This document shows positions 9,130 to 17,327 of a stretch of 64,000 bases of DNA, one piece after another. The notes below the pieces were generated by a model. It searched no databases, had not been told where the DNA came from, and saw only the letters and a list, made by a program, of their open reading frames with translations. A program made the translations under genes and the position numbers. Location: positions 479,600 through 543,599 of the forward strand of contig NZ_JACHIO010000001.1 in assembly GCF_014203225.1 (NCBI RefSeq). The letters run 5' to 3'. Positions within the stretch are counted from its first letter, which is position 1. The number at the start of each line of letters is the position of its first letter. The DNA is from Granulicella mallensis (GTDB lineage Bacteria > Acidobacteriota > Terriglobia > Terriglobales > Acidobacteriaceae).

Positions 9130-9891
9130 TTAATGTTTGAGGGTCTTGCGCGTGCGTGTAAGCCTTGCACGTTTGGGACGCTTTGCACCGAGCGGCTCAG
9201 GATTGCGGAGCCAGTCGGAATAATCGGTGTTCATGGGGTTGGCATTGGGAAGATTCACCGCTAAGAGATCGACCTTCATACTGCGCTTCACCGTGTTTTC
9301 GAGGTGATCGCTGGCGCGCGCGCGAGCTAACTCGGCATTGCCGGAACGAAGCGCACGGACAAGTTCCTGGTGTTCGGCAACCAACTGCGGGCCGTAGCTA
9401 TCCATCACGATCACCAGGTAGTAATAGCGCATGAGACGGGTCTGCGCGTTGGTGACTATCTGGAGCAGGGACTGATTTCGGCTAGCGGCCGCAATCGAAA
9501 TATGAAAGTTCTTATTCCATTCAAGAAACGTGTAGTAACTATTTCTCTCACCAATTTGATATTCGTATGTTGCCCAGCCACTGATTTCCTTGATCTGCTC
9601 TGGGGTTGCACGCTCTGCAGCGAGAGCAGCGACCGCGGGTTCTACGACGGACTGAAGCTCACGCAGATTTCGGTACTCTTCGATCGTCAGCGGAGTGATG
9701 CTATAGCCGCGAAAAGGAATCATCTGCATCAATGATTCGTCTTCGAGACGCCGGCATGCCTCACGGACGGGGGTTCGGCTTGCGGCGTAACGATCGCACA
9801 TCTCTAACTCAGAAATGGAGAGCCCGGGAGACAGCTTGCAGGTAACGATATCCTGCTTCAATTCCTTGTAAATGCGTTGAGCTTCCGTCAT
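9130..9891 (-). CDS. GntR-family (FadR/FCD type) transcriptional regulator
   Basis: The N-terminus MTEAQRIYKELKQDIVTCKL is followed by the winged helix motif RYAASRTPVREACRRLEDES, typical of GntR regulators, then an all-helical FCD ligand domain with the metal-site pattern E/D..H (FLEWNKNFHISIAAASRNQ, LVAEHQELVRALRSGN). It has 253 residues from the ATG at 9891. Upstream in-frame ATGs at 9924 and 9996 exist, but the first would run through a candidate operator (9905-9914), so I prefer 9891; none has a good ribosome binding site. A basic tail (KRPKRARLTRTRKTLKH) closes the protein. It probably controls the surrounding hydantoinase/receptor set in response to a carboxylate ligand. Confidence 0.85.
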   Translation of the reverse strand: MTEAQRIYKELKQDIVTCKLSPGLSISELEMCDRYAASRTPVREACRRLEDESLMQMIPFRGYSITPLTIEEYRNLRELQSVVEPAVAALAAERATPEQIKEISGWATYEYQIGERNSYYTFLEWNKNFHISIAAASRNQSLLQIVTNAQTRLMRYYYLVIVMDSYGPQLVAEHQELVRALRSGNAELARARASDHLENTVKRSMKVDLLAVNLPNANPMNTDYSDWLRNPEPLGAKRPKRARLTRTRKTLKH

Positions 9892-9904
9892 TGGAATGTA
9901 CCAA

Positions 9905-9914
9905 GTGTATACAA
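9905..9914. promoter_or_regulatory. Candidate GntR operator (GTGTATACAA)
   Basis: The ten bases GTGTATACAA differ at one position from the perfect palindrome TTGTATACAA at 15913-15922. The site lies just upstream of the preferred GntR start codon. FadR-type regulators bind short palindromes with a T-G-T/A-C-A pattern, so autoregulation is plausible. This is inference from motif and position only. Confidence 0.45.
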
Positions 9915-9997
9915 CAGAATCCATTCCGGGATGGTGATTGTGATAGTGTGCAAACCTATCCGCCGCGATGATTGTATGGGCAACTGCAGAGCACATA

Positions 9998-11251
9998 CTA
10001 TTTTTTTCTCACCTCAGCGCGCACGGTTTCCGGTGGCGCGACCGGCCCGTTGACAAGGTTCTCATACATAAGCGCATAGGTGGCAATCCAATGGGTGCCG
10101 AGGTAACCGGCCGTGCCTATTTTTGTGTACCCCTCCTTAGCGGAGATGTTGGCGAACCTGCGGTAGACGGCGACGCGGGGATCATCCTTCGGAAGGCCGT
10201 TGGCGATCATCTCGAAGTCGGCTGCGCGCTGATAGTTGAGGCCGACGAGATGCGCATTGGGCAGACCCTCCTCATCGGTACCGGACCTGTCAAGATTGTC
10301 TCCATGCATGGCATCGATCTCCTTCACGTAACCCTGGAAGAGATCGGAATAGACGGGCGGGAGAAAGGTGTCGAGCCACTTGCTGTAGGCGGACGGATCG
10401 AGAATCCGCCCCATCAACGCTGCCTCCGCAAGACAGGGCGACGCGAAGGTGCCGAAGACGGGTTCGGACTCCGTAGCACAGTTCTGGTCGTTGCCGAAGA
10501 GGCGTAGCGCGGTGTCATGGATGACGGCCTGAGTGGCCGTATCTCTGGTCTCCGTGGTGTAGTCGAGAACGAAGTTCATGTCGAGTGCGGTGTTGGGATG
10601 CAGCCCTACGCGAATGGGGTAATTGAGGCTGCGCAGATAAGTGATGTACTGCTCGGTCATCCACTTTGCGAGAGGCTCCAGGGTTGTGGCAACACGCTTC
10701 CCTTCAGGGTCGTCCCATGTCTTGGCCTCTCCATAGAGCTTGAGTAGCCACGCATATCCGTAGGGTTTTTCGAAGTCGGCTTCGCGGCCTTTGAGGGCCT
10801 TGAAGTAGGCGATCTCTCCATCAATATTGGATTTCTGGATATGGGTTTCGAGCTCAAGCCGAATCGCCGGAGCTACCTCAATGGTGGGATCGGCCTTGAT
10901 GAGCGACACCATCATCCAGGTCGAGTTGACCGCGGAGTGCCAATCCAGGCAGCCATAGAAGGCGCGATGCTTGTCATAGTCTTCGAGGATCTGCTGCGCC
11001 CCCTGGGGCTGCCAGAGATAGGCCTGGCGCGTGTCGGTTGCTACGCCCAGGCGGGGGGCATGCGGATGGTCCTCGCAGCCTATAGGATTCGCGGCAAGGG
11101 AGAGCCGCTGCACTTCTCCGTATTCCGGAGGATTGACTGCGGGCAGGCTCTTCAGATAGTCCGCTATCTTCGCGGTGTCACTGCGCTGGGCCAACAGGGA
11201 GTGAACACCTGTGAAGCAGAGCATGATCGATACCGTCCATAGTATGCGCAT
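9998..11251 (-). CDS. DUF2891 family secreted protein (paralogue 2)
   Basis: A 417-residue protein with a signal peptide (MRILWTVSIMLCFTGVHSLL, ending LLAQ). It matches the DUF2891 layout: a Cys-containing DHPH block, HRAFYGCLDWHSAVNSTWMM, FEKPYGYAWLLKLYGEAK, HPNTALDM and a C-terminal GTHWIATYAL. The function of DUF2891 is unknown; conserved His, Trp and Asp/Glu residues and an alpha/alpha-type helical pattern suggest a glycan- or peptide-active enzyme, but this is a guess. It has a tandem homologue at 11326-12588, 74 bases upstream. Both sit between the TonB-dependent receptor and the GntR-hyuAB genes. Confidence 0.8.
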   Translation of the reverse strand: MRILWTVSIMLCFTGVHSLLAQRSDTAKIADYLKSLPAVNPPEYGEVQRLSLAANPIGCEDHPHAPRLGVATDTRQAYLWQPQGAQQILEDYDKHRAFYGCLDWHSAVNSTWMMVSLIKADPTIEVAPAIRLELETHIQKSNIDGEIAYFKALKGREADFEKPYGYAWLLKLYGEAKTWDDPEGKRVATTLEPLAKWMTEQYITYLRSLNYPIRVGLHPNTALDMNFVLDYTTETRDTATQAVIHDTALRLFGNDQNCATESEPVFGTFASPCLAEAALMGRILDPSAYSKWLDTFLPPVYSDLFQGYVKEIDAMHGDNLDRSGTDEEGLPNAHLVGLNYQRAADFEMIANGLPKDDPRVAVYRRFANISAKEGYTKIGTAGYLGTHWIATYALMYENLVNGPVAPPETVRAEVRKK

Positions 11252-11325
11252 ACGAGCGTCCTTTAGGTTCCTGATCGGTGATGGGGCATTGGCATGATTG
11301 CGTTTCGGCTCGCAACTGGTCTTAC

Positions 11326-12588
11326 TTAGTCTGCGGTGGCGGCGTTGTCATGGTTCTTGGGCTTCTCGGGGGCGAGCGGCGCAGGTCCCTTCGCCGCATT
11401 TTCATAGAGGAGAGCGTAGGTAGCGAGCCAGTGCTGGCCCTCATACCCAGCCTTGCCGAGGTCTTCGTATCCATGAGTTGCATTGATTGCGGCAAGGGTC
11501 TTGAAGACTGGAACGCGGGCATCGTCCTGGGGTAGAGCGTAGGAGATGAGGAGAAGATCGGTGGCGCGTTGAAAGTTCAGGGCAATCAGGTGAGACTTAT
11601 AATCCAGCTGAAGCTGCGCGTCGGCGTCTGTCGTATTCGTGTGGCTGGTATCGATCTTCCTGGTATATCCCTCAAAGAGCTTTGAGTAGACCGGGGGAAG
11701 AAAATCGTCGAGCCACTTGAGGTAGGCCTGCTGGTCCATGACACGGCCCATCAAGGCTGCCTCCGTGAGGCAGGACGAGACGTCATCCGAATTCTGGGGC
11801 TCCATGCCGGTGGGGCAATCCTTGTCCTTGCCAAAGAGACGAAGGGCAGTAGCCTGGATTGCGGTCTTCATGGTTGTGTCTTCGGAGAGGTTTACGCCGT
11901 CAAGGGCAAGACTCATTGCCCATGCCGTGTTGGCATCGGTTCCCACGCGGAACGGGTATTTGAGATTGTAGAGATAGAAAACATAGCGTTCGGACATCCA
12001 CTTGGCCAATGGCGCCAGGGCTGTCGCCATCTTCTTGCCTTCGGGTGAATCCGAAGCCTTCGTCTCGCCGTACAGTTTGAGCAACCAGGAGTAGCCGTAG
12101 GGCTCTTCGAAGTTCGGCTCGGCAACGATAGCCATGGCGGCAGGCTTCGGTTGAGTAAAGAAAGCATACTCGCCGTCCATGTTGGTCTTACGGAAGTGGG
12201 TGGTCGCAATGTCCTTAATGGACCCTTCCAAAGGGAGCTTTGGATTCTGAAGGAGCAACCGCATCACCGTCCAGACAGAGCCCACGGCGTCATGCCAGTT
12301 TGAGCAGCCAAAGAAAGCACGATTTCTGTCGTAGCTTTCAAGGAGCACGGGCATCTTCTCGTAGCCCCAGAGAAAGTTATCGTGGGTTCCGGTGTTCTCC
12401 TGCGGGTGGTCAGAGCAACTGATGGCATAGGTTGCAAGGGTCTCTTTCCTCTGCTCGTCGAATACAGGCGGCGTGACGGAGGGAAGAGTCTTGGCATACT
12501 CGGCGACTCGTGCTGGATCGCTTTTCTGAGCCACAAGACTTACAGAACCAGCAAGGCTAAGAATCAAAAGCCCACTTAGAATTCGCAT
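11326..12588 (-). CDS. DUF2891 family secreted protein (paralogue 1)
   Basis: A 420-residue protein starting at the ATG at 12588 (MRILSGLLILSLAGSVSLVA), preceded by AAGGACAAA; the signal peptide begins exactly there, so the longer open frame to 12729 is not used. Conserved blocks shared with the neighbour are SDHPQ, NRAFFGCSNWHDAVGSVWTV, FEEPYGYSWLLKLYGETKAS, LAPLAKWMSERY, SCLTEAALMGRVMD and GQHWLATYALLYENAAKGP. The two proteins are clearly a tandem duplication. Secretion of both and the linkage to an outer-membrane receptor point to a role at the cell surface or in the periplasm. The biochemical function is unknown. Confidence 0.8.
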   Translation of the reverse strand: MRILSGLLILSLAGSVSLVAQKSDPARVAEYAKTLPSVTPPVFDEQRKETLATYAISCSDHPQENTGTHDNFLWGYEKMPVLLESYDRNRAFFGCSNWHDAVGSVWTVMRLLLQNPKLPLEGSIKDIATTHFRKTNMDGEYAFFTQPKPAAMAIVAEPNFEEPYGYSWLLKLYGETKASDSPEGKKMATALAPLAKWMSERYVFYLYNLKYPFRVGTDANTAWAMSLALDGVNLSEDTTMKTAIQATALRLFGKDKDCPTGMEPQNSDDVSSCLTEAALMGRVMDQQAYLKWLDDFLPPVYSKLFEGYTRKIDTSHTNTTDADAQLQLDYKSHLIALNFQRATDLLLISYALPQDDARVPVFKTLAAINATHGYEDLGKAGYEGQHWLATYALLYENAAKGPAPLAPEKPKNHDNAATAD

Positions 12589-12691
12589 GCATTTGTCCTT
12601 GGTGTGGGTAATTACCGATAGGGTGTGGACTCGGACAATGGTATCCGGGCCCACGTTCCATGACTGTCTAGAAGCTGAACTGCGCTGCAAG

Positions 12692-15676
12692 CTAGCCGAT
12701 CTGGACGTTGCTGCCAGAGGTAGCTGCACCGAAGCTGTTGGTTGTGGGCGCGGTGTTGATGGTCAAGTTATTCTGAGTGCCAAAGAGGTTGAATGCCTGG
12801 CCGATGATCTTCAACTGCAGAGAGTTGTGCTTGTAGGCGATGACAGAGACATGGAGATCGAAGTCGTTATAGCCCGTGGAAGCAATCGATTTCGGACCGA
12901 GGTTCGTAGAGAGACAGGAACCGGTACCTGGAGCGGTGGTTCGGCATGCCAACATGTATGGATTGAGATTGGCGTCGAGATCGGCACGGTAGGCGTTGAT
13001 CGCGGCATAGTTGATCCCTCGATTGCCCTGGTCTCGCGTAGTTCCAGGAACATACTGAGCCGTACCGTCGGCATTGGGATTTGCCGGGAACACGTTAGGG
13101 CTGAAGGTAGACGTTGTCACGCTGAAGGGCAAGTTACTGCGGAGGCTGTAGATGCCGCCAACCTGGATGCGATACGGCAGATCGACAGAGGCGCTGAATA
13201 CCAGCGCATTGCGTTGGTCGAATTGCGCCGGGCCCCAGTCCTCTCCAAGATTGTTGTAGTTCGTGGGAGCCTGGTGCGGGTTGTTGTCATGAGACGAGCT
13301 AAGAGCATAGGAAGCGGTGTACATGTAGTGATGGCTCAGTCTTTTGTCGAACTTGATATAGAAGCCCTTGTACTCATTGGCCGAGGTGGAGGCATTCTGA
13401 TTGATCTGATAAAAGGTGGGATCCGGCCTGGCGGTGTTAGCCGGATAGTTGGCCGGAATATTGAGGTCGTAGATCTTGTAGTCGCGCAGGCCACGATTAT
13501 AGAGACCATCGACGGCGAGGGAAAGATCCTTGCCGAGCTGGCGACTGTAGCCAAGAGAAAACTGGTGCATATAGGGATTTTGCAGATACGGAGAAAGAGT
13601 AGCGACGGTCAGCGGCGTCGTCGAGCAATAGTCCGTGACGCTCAGGCCGTTATAGGGGTTCGGATAGGGCAGGACATTATTGGGTGGCGTGCCGGCAGGG
13701 GCAATGCCTGTCGTTAGCGAGATGTTGCAATTCTTGAAGTTAAGTTTTTCCGACTCCTGGAGCTCGGTCTGGATGAAGTTGTAATAGATGCCATAGCCCG
13801 CGCGGATGACATCATTCCCCTTCTTGAAGGGGTCCCACGATACGCCAACTCTCGGGCCAACGTTGTGATAGTCCCCGCGATCGTGCGGATTTCCTTCACC
13901 GGGAATCACGGGCTCAGTGGTGGTGTTCGGCGTATAGGTATCGAGGAAGGAAGCACCCCGTTGGAGATCATAGCGGAGACCCGCGTTGACAGTCAGGTTA
14001 GGCCTTGCTCTCCAACTGTCCTCCACAAAATACGACTGCTGGGTCGACGGCAGGTAGAAGATCTGAGGAATCGCATTCTGGGTGAATTGGTAGGGGTTGG
14101 TGAGCTTCGCTTCTGTGGCGGCCGTGTTATCAAAGGATTGGTCGGCAAGGAAGGTGTAGGTTCCATTCAAATTGAGATCGTCGGAGTCAATGTAGGGGAT
14201 ATAACTTACATCCGCACCAATCTTGATCGAATGCGCGCCCTTCTGAATGGTCAGGGAGTCGTTGACCTGCCAGCGAGACTCTACGCCTACTGCGGCATAG
14301 TTATGCCCAAAGGAGAGGCTGGGAAAGTCATAGGCCAGAGATACATTCTGGCTATAGGCCGGATTCGCCAGCTGTTCCGGCTTGGTTGGAATGGGCGTGT
14401 TGTAGGGGCCTAGCTCGTAGGAGATATAAGCGTATTGAAAACGAGCCTCGTTCACCATATTCGGTTTTGGTTCCCAGGTATGCCCGGCCACGTAAGCCTT
14501 GCGTGGAAACTCGCCATCGTAGCAATAGGCTGTGGTCTGTCCACCGCATCCATTCGCCGTAGACAACTGCCACTCTTGCGAATAACGGAAGAAAAGTTGC
14601 TGATTCGGCTTGAGGTCGTCGTCGACACGGACGGTGAGGAGCTGATCGTGGCTGGGATTCTGGAAGGTCCCGAGGAGTGGGGCATAGTCCGTTGCAGCGA
14701 GACTGCCGGCCGGCTCGAACAGAGTCCAGGAGGTAGTGGCCTGTGTGCGCTCAAAGGCTCCGTAGTAGTGAATCCGATCCTTGAGGATTGGACCTCCTAT
14801 CGAGCCGCCCCACTGATTGCGTTTGTAGAGCGGAGAACCGGTGTGCTCGGCCAGCTCGCTGGCTTTCTGGAACGGAGTGTCGGCGGTGAGAGCGGTGTCG
14901 CGATAGTACTCGAAGGCATCGCCGTGAATCTTGTTGGTGCCGCTCTTGGATACGACCGTCGTAAAGCCGCCCATCGCCCAGCCAAGATCGGCGGGCATGG
15001 ATGCGGTATACGTCTTGAACTCAGCTACGGAATCTTCCGGAATGTTCTGGCGCGGATCGCCTTCTTCGGTCTGCTGGTTGGATACACCGTCCCAGTAGAA
15101 GCCGTTGGCGTAGTAGTACACGCCGCCTCCTGATTGCACGTTGCTATAGAAGCTGCGCGAGGCAGCCTGCGTGGTGCCAGGTGTCAGCAGCGCGAGAGCG
15201 AGATACTGCCGGTTTTGAATGGGAAGGTCTTCGATCTGAGCCTGCTCGACGACACCACCCACGTCATAGGAGGTTGTGTCCACCGCCGGCACGGCACCTT
15301 GAACCGTGATGCTCTGCGTGGCGTTACCGGCCTGCAATGTGACGTTTTGATTCACGTGATTATCGAGCTGGATGACGAGACCATTGATGGTCTCGGGCGA
15401 GAACGTGGGCGCGGTGATGGTAAGCGAGTAATGACCGGGAGCCACGGTGGGGATACTGTAACGGCCATCCGACGCTGTGGTAACGGTGCGTTTTTCTCCG
15501 TTGTCCGTGTTCGTCAGGACAACCTGGGCTTTGAGCACGATGGACCCGGATACGTCGGTAACGACACCCTGAACGTCCGCCTGCCCGGACTGCGCGTGCA
15601 TCGCGACAGCACCATTCAGGCAAAAAACGAGAGTGAGTGCGACAAGAATACCTCTGCGTAACTTCAGGATGGTCAT
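12692..15676 (-). CDS. TonB-dependent receptor, Oar-like, with C-terminal amber stop
   Basis: A 994-residue outer-membrane receptor with a signal peptide (VALTLVFCLNGAVAMHAQ), a carboxypeptidase-regulatory-like beta domain (about residues 32-115, VQGVVTDVSGSI...DGRYSIPTVAPGHYSL), a plug with IEDLPIQNRQYLALALLTPG, and a 22-strand-type barrel. It probably imports a large substrate across the outer membrane. The frame ends ...GSNVQIG at a TAG (12692-12694), but the next codons in frame read LAAQFSF and then a second TAG (12668-12670). The usual barrel C-terminus ending in Phe is therefore just beyond a premature amber codon. Two candidate promoters lie upstream (15778-15806 and 15916-15944). Confidence 0.9.
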   Translation of the reverse strand: MTILKLRRGILVALTLVFCLNGAVAMHAQSGQADVQGVVTDVSGSIVLKAQVVLTNTDNGEKRTVTTASDGRYSIPTVAPGHYSLTITAPTFSPETINGLVIQLDNHVNQNVTLQAGNATQSITVQGAVPAVDTTSYDVGGVVEQAQIEDLPIQNRQYLALALLTPGTTQAASRSFYSNVQSGGGVYYYANGFYWDGVSNQQTEEGDPRQNIPEDSVAEFKTYTASMPADLGWAMGGFTTVVSKSGTNKIHGDAFEYYRDTALTADTPFQKASELAEHTGSPLYKRNQWGGSIGGPILKDRIHYYGAFERTQATTSWTLFEPAGSLAATDYAPLLGTFQNPSHDQLLTVRVDDDLKPNQQLFFRYSQEWQLSTANGCGGQTTAYCYDGEFPRKAYVAGHTWEPKPNMVNEARFQYAYISYELGPYNTPIPTKPEQLANPAYSQNVSLAYDFPSLSFGHNYAAVGVESRWQVNDSLTIQKGAHSIKIGADVSYIPYIDSDDLNLNGTYTFLADQSFDNTAATEAKLTNPYQFTQNAIPQIFYLPSTQQSYFVEDSWRARPNLTVNAGLRYDLQRGASFLDTYTPNTTTEPVIPGEGNPHDRGDYHNVGPRVGVSWDPFKKGNDVIRAGYGIYYNFIQTELQESEKLNFKNCNISLTTGIAPAGTPPNNVLPYPNPYNGLSVTDYCSTTPLTVATLSPYLQNPYMHQFSLGYSRQLGKDLSLAVDGLYNRGLRDYKIYDLNIPANYPANTARPDPTFYQINQNASTSANEYKGFYIKFDKRLSHHYMYTASYALSSSHDNNPHQAPTNYNNLGEDWGPAQFDQRNALVFSASVDLPYRIQVGGIYSLRSNLPFSVTTSTFSPNVFPANPNADGTAQYVPGTTRDQGNRGINYAAINAYRADLDANLNPYMLACRTTAPGTGSCLSTNLGPKSIASTGYNDFDLHVSVIAYKHNSLQLKIIGQAFNLFGTQNNLTINTAPTTNSFGAATSGSNVQIG

Positions 15677-15777
15677 GCTACCTCCAAAAGATATGAGTAG
15701 GACTTGGCTACGAATCCGAGAGGAGTCGCATTAGGTTTTATTTATTGGTGGGGCCATAGCCGAGACGGCATACACGG

Positions 15778-15806
15778 TTTATATTCGTGATTCATATTTT
15801 TGTCAA
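15778..15806 (-). promoter_or_regulatory. Sigma70-type promoter for the TonB receptor operon
   Basis: Minus strand: TTGACA (15806-15801), 17-base spacer, TATAAA (15783-15778). This is a near-consensus housekeeping promoter inside an unusually AT-rich stretch. Transcription would begin about 95 bases before the receptor ATG at 15676. Confidence 0.65.
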
Positions 15807-15912
15807 TAATTTTCTGCAAATTATTTTCTAGCCACAGAATTCCTAGTTTAATAGCATTTTTGGCGATCGGACGCGGAACGTTGCTCACCACGCAAAGACC
15901 ATCATTTTTAGC

Positions 15913-15944
15913 TTGTATACAACTTGTAGATACCTGGTTGTCAA
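15913..15944 (-). promoter_or_regulatory. Second promoter overlapped by palindrome TTGTATACAA
   Basis: Minus strand: TTGACA (15944-15939), 17 bases, then TGTATA (15921-15916). The perfect 10-base palindrome TTGTATACAA (15913-15922) covers this -10 element. A repressor bound there would block RNA polymerase. The nearly identical site at 9905-9914 in front of the GntR gene makes that regulator the natural candidate. Confidence 0.5.
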
Positions 15945-16368
15945 TTGGTAACAACTTATTGATGGGGTTTGACTTGCGTGAGACAACAGAGGTGCGCTCG
16001 GGCAGTGATTTCAGGGCAGTAGTACACACGCGGCGGGGCGGGAGAGCCGAGGTTGCGAGGTCGGTACGACTTCAAAAGTGCGGAAGACCTGGACTGAACG
16101 TCTCGACCCTCCTGGGCGGTTCACTTGGTGCAGGAGATCTATGCCAGAACGAGATCGGCTTCTTCGGCAACTGTGATGTTCTCACCGGAGAACTGGACTG
16201 CGCCGTCGCCATCGAACCGCCTGACTCGGAATAGCTATCTGTGTGATCTGAAGGTTCCTACGAAGAGAGCCGACGCAGAAAGTAGCCCCCTCCGATGCAC
16301 ACTTGGAGGGCTCATCGGGCGTCTCCACCTGAGGCACTGGGACGTGAGTACGACCCAGCGCTTCTATA

Positions 16369-16424
16369 TCAAAACTGCGCACGAGTGGCGCAGGAGGCGA
16401 TGCATGTATTGGAAGAAAAATAGC
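16369..16424 (-). mobile_element. IS6-type tail fragment, second copy
   Basis: About 55 bases closely resemble 3628-3684, the tail and presumed end of the IS6 remnant (both contain GTGGCGCAGGAGGCGATGC or a close variant, then GTATTG and AAAATAGC). It is a small scar with no coding capacity. It lies just inside the right direct repeat. Confidence 0.6.
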
Positions 16425-16481
16425 CTGTGCAGCAGTTGTACAGCACATGGCGGTCAACTGAAGGCTAAGTCTTTGAAATGA

Positions 16482-16589
16482 TGGAGCCGACGAGCGGACT
16501 TGAACCGCTGACCTGCTGATTACGAAACGACCGGGTCTTGCGTAAGTTGTTGCGAGTTATAGAACGTTACAGGCGGTTTTGAGGTGTTT
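16482..16589. repeat. 108-bp direct repeat, copy B, with tRNA-Thr(CGT) 3' half
   Basis: The minus strand ends with an intact-looking tRNA 3' half: loop TTCGTAA with a CGT anticodon, stem TCAGC, variable AGGTC, T-arm with loop TTCAAGT, acceptor strand CGTCGGC, T and CCA. The sequence before it (GCAAGACCCGGTCG) is not a D-arm. Copy A at 307-414 continues the similarity for a further 60 bases outside the tRNA part. This is the structure expected for the far end of an element that integrates into the 3' end of a tRNA gene. Confidence 0.75.
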
Positions 16590-17327
16590 AGGGGCGTATC
16601 TGGAGCTGTCTGTACAGCAGTTGTACAGCAGTTTGACCTGGTGAATTAAGGTCATCGTGTCAACACTTATATCGTTATGCTCGAAGAATTCCTATTGTCT
16701 GCGCCTACATTTATGCATCACGCGACAGCGCAATAGGAGCATGCGAGATTACCCGTTGGTGGCTTCGGCTCAGAAGTGACGAGAGCGAGCACGAACGAAA
16801 GCAGGAGAAGTCCAGGTTTCAGCGCCTTGCGACAAGAGACCGCAAGTAATGCGAATGTCATACCCATATAAGTTGTTAAATAATTAGCATGCACAGCAGG
16901 ATTCGAACCTACGAGTTCCACTGTGACAGAAAAGTAGAAACTCGTAACCGTAAGAAACCAGGCGTAACGGGTGGCTCTCTGAGCGCCCTGAGGCACCATT
17001 AGGAACGCACATCGCACCCCCTATCGAACCCACGTCCTCTGTCCACCAAACCTCTGCCCTTCGACCACAGAATGGCCAGCGGAACGGACTTTCAATCCCT
17101 TTGTTGACGATTTGCACGGCATCATCACTGCCGGGTCAATTCTTGCTGCAGCGACAGCCGCCCGTTCCTGACTAAGATTGTCCCCCAGGGATTCACGGGC
17201 GTTGCAAATAAAAGGGATATGTCTATTTTCCACATCGTTCCCCACACGCGAAATAAAGGTTGGTATTCTGATTTGCGGCAGTTTGGGGATATTTTCTGCG
17301 ACCCCTGCAGCGGTGCAAGAAACTATC
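16590..17327. other. Degenerate interval without a recognisable gene
   Basis: Nothing convincing is encoded here. A minus-strand open frame (16718-17017) is hydrophobic but has no recognisable family and no clear ribosome site. At 16889-16908 the minus strand contains an intact tRNA-like T-arm (GTAGG, loop TTCGAAT, CCTGC) without the rest of a tRNA, perhaps another integration scar. Direct copies of a TGTACAGCAG motif occur at 16610-16635. Confidence 0.4.

Larger units (their letters stand above)
15677..16481. other. Long non-coding interval upstream of the TonB receptor
   Basis: This stretch contains an AT-rich promoter block (about 15770-15960), a candidate operator and an IS6 tail fragment. 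On the minus strand at about 16160-16245 there is a short open piece reading FRVRRFDGDGAVQFSGENIT then VAEEADLVLA and a stop. It looks like the last 30 residues of a lost gene, but I do not recognise the family. No intact gene is seen. Confidence 0.5.

Noticed and set aside
16482..16589. Functional tRNA-Thr gene
   Set aside because: Only the anticodon-to-CCA half is present; the D-arm and the 5' acceptor strand are missing.
17020..17050. Second tRNA-like T-arm near GGGTTCGATA
   Set aside because: The stem bases do not pair, so it is not a real T-arm.
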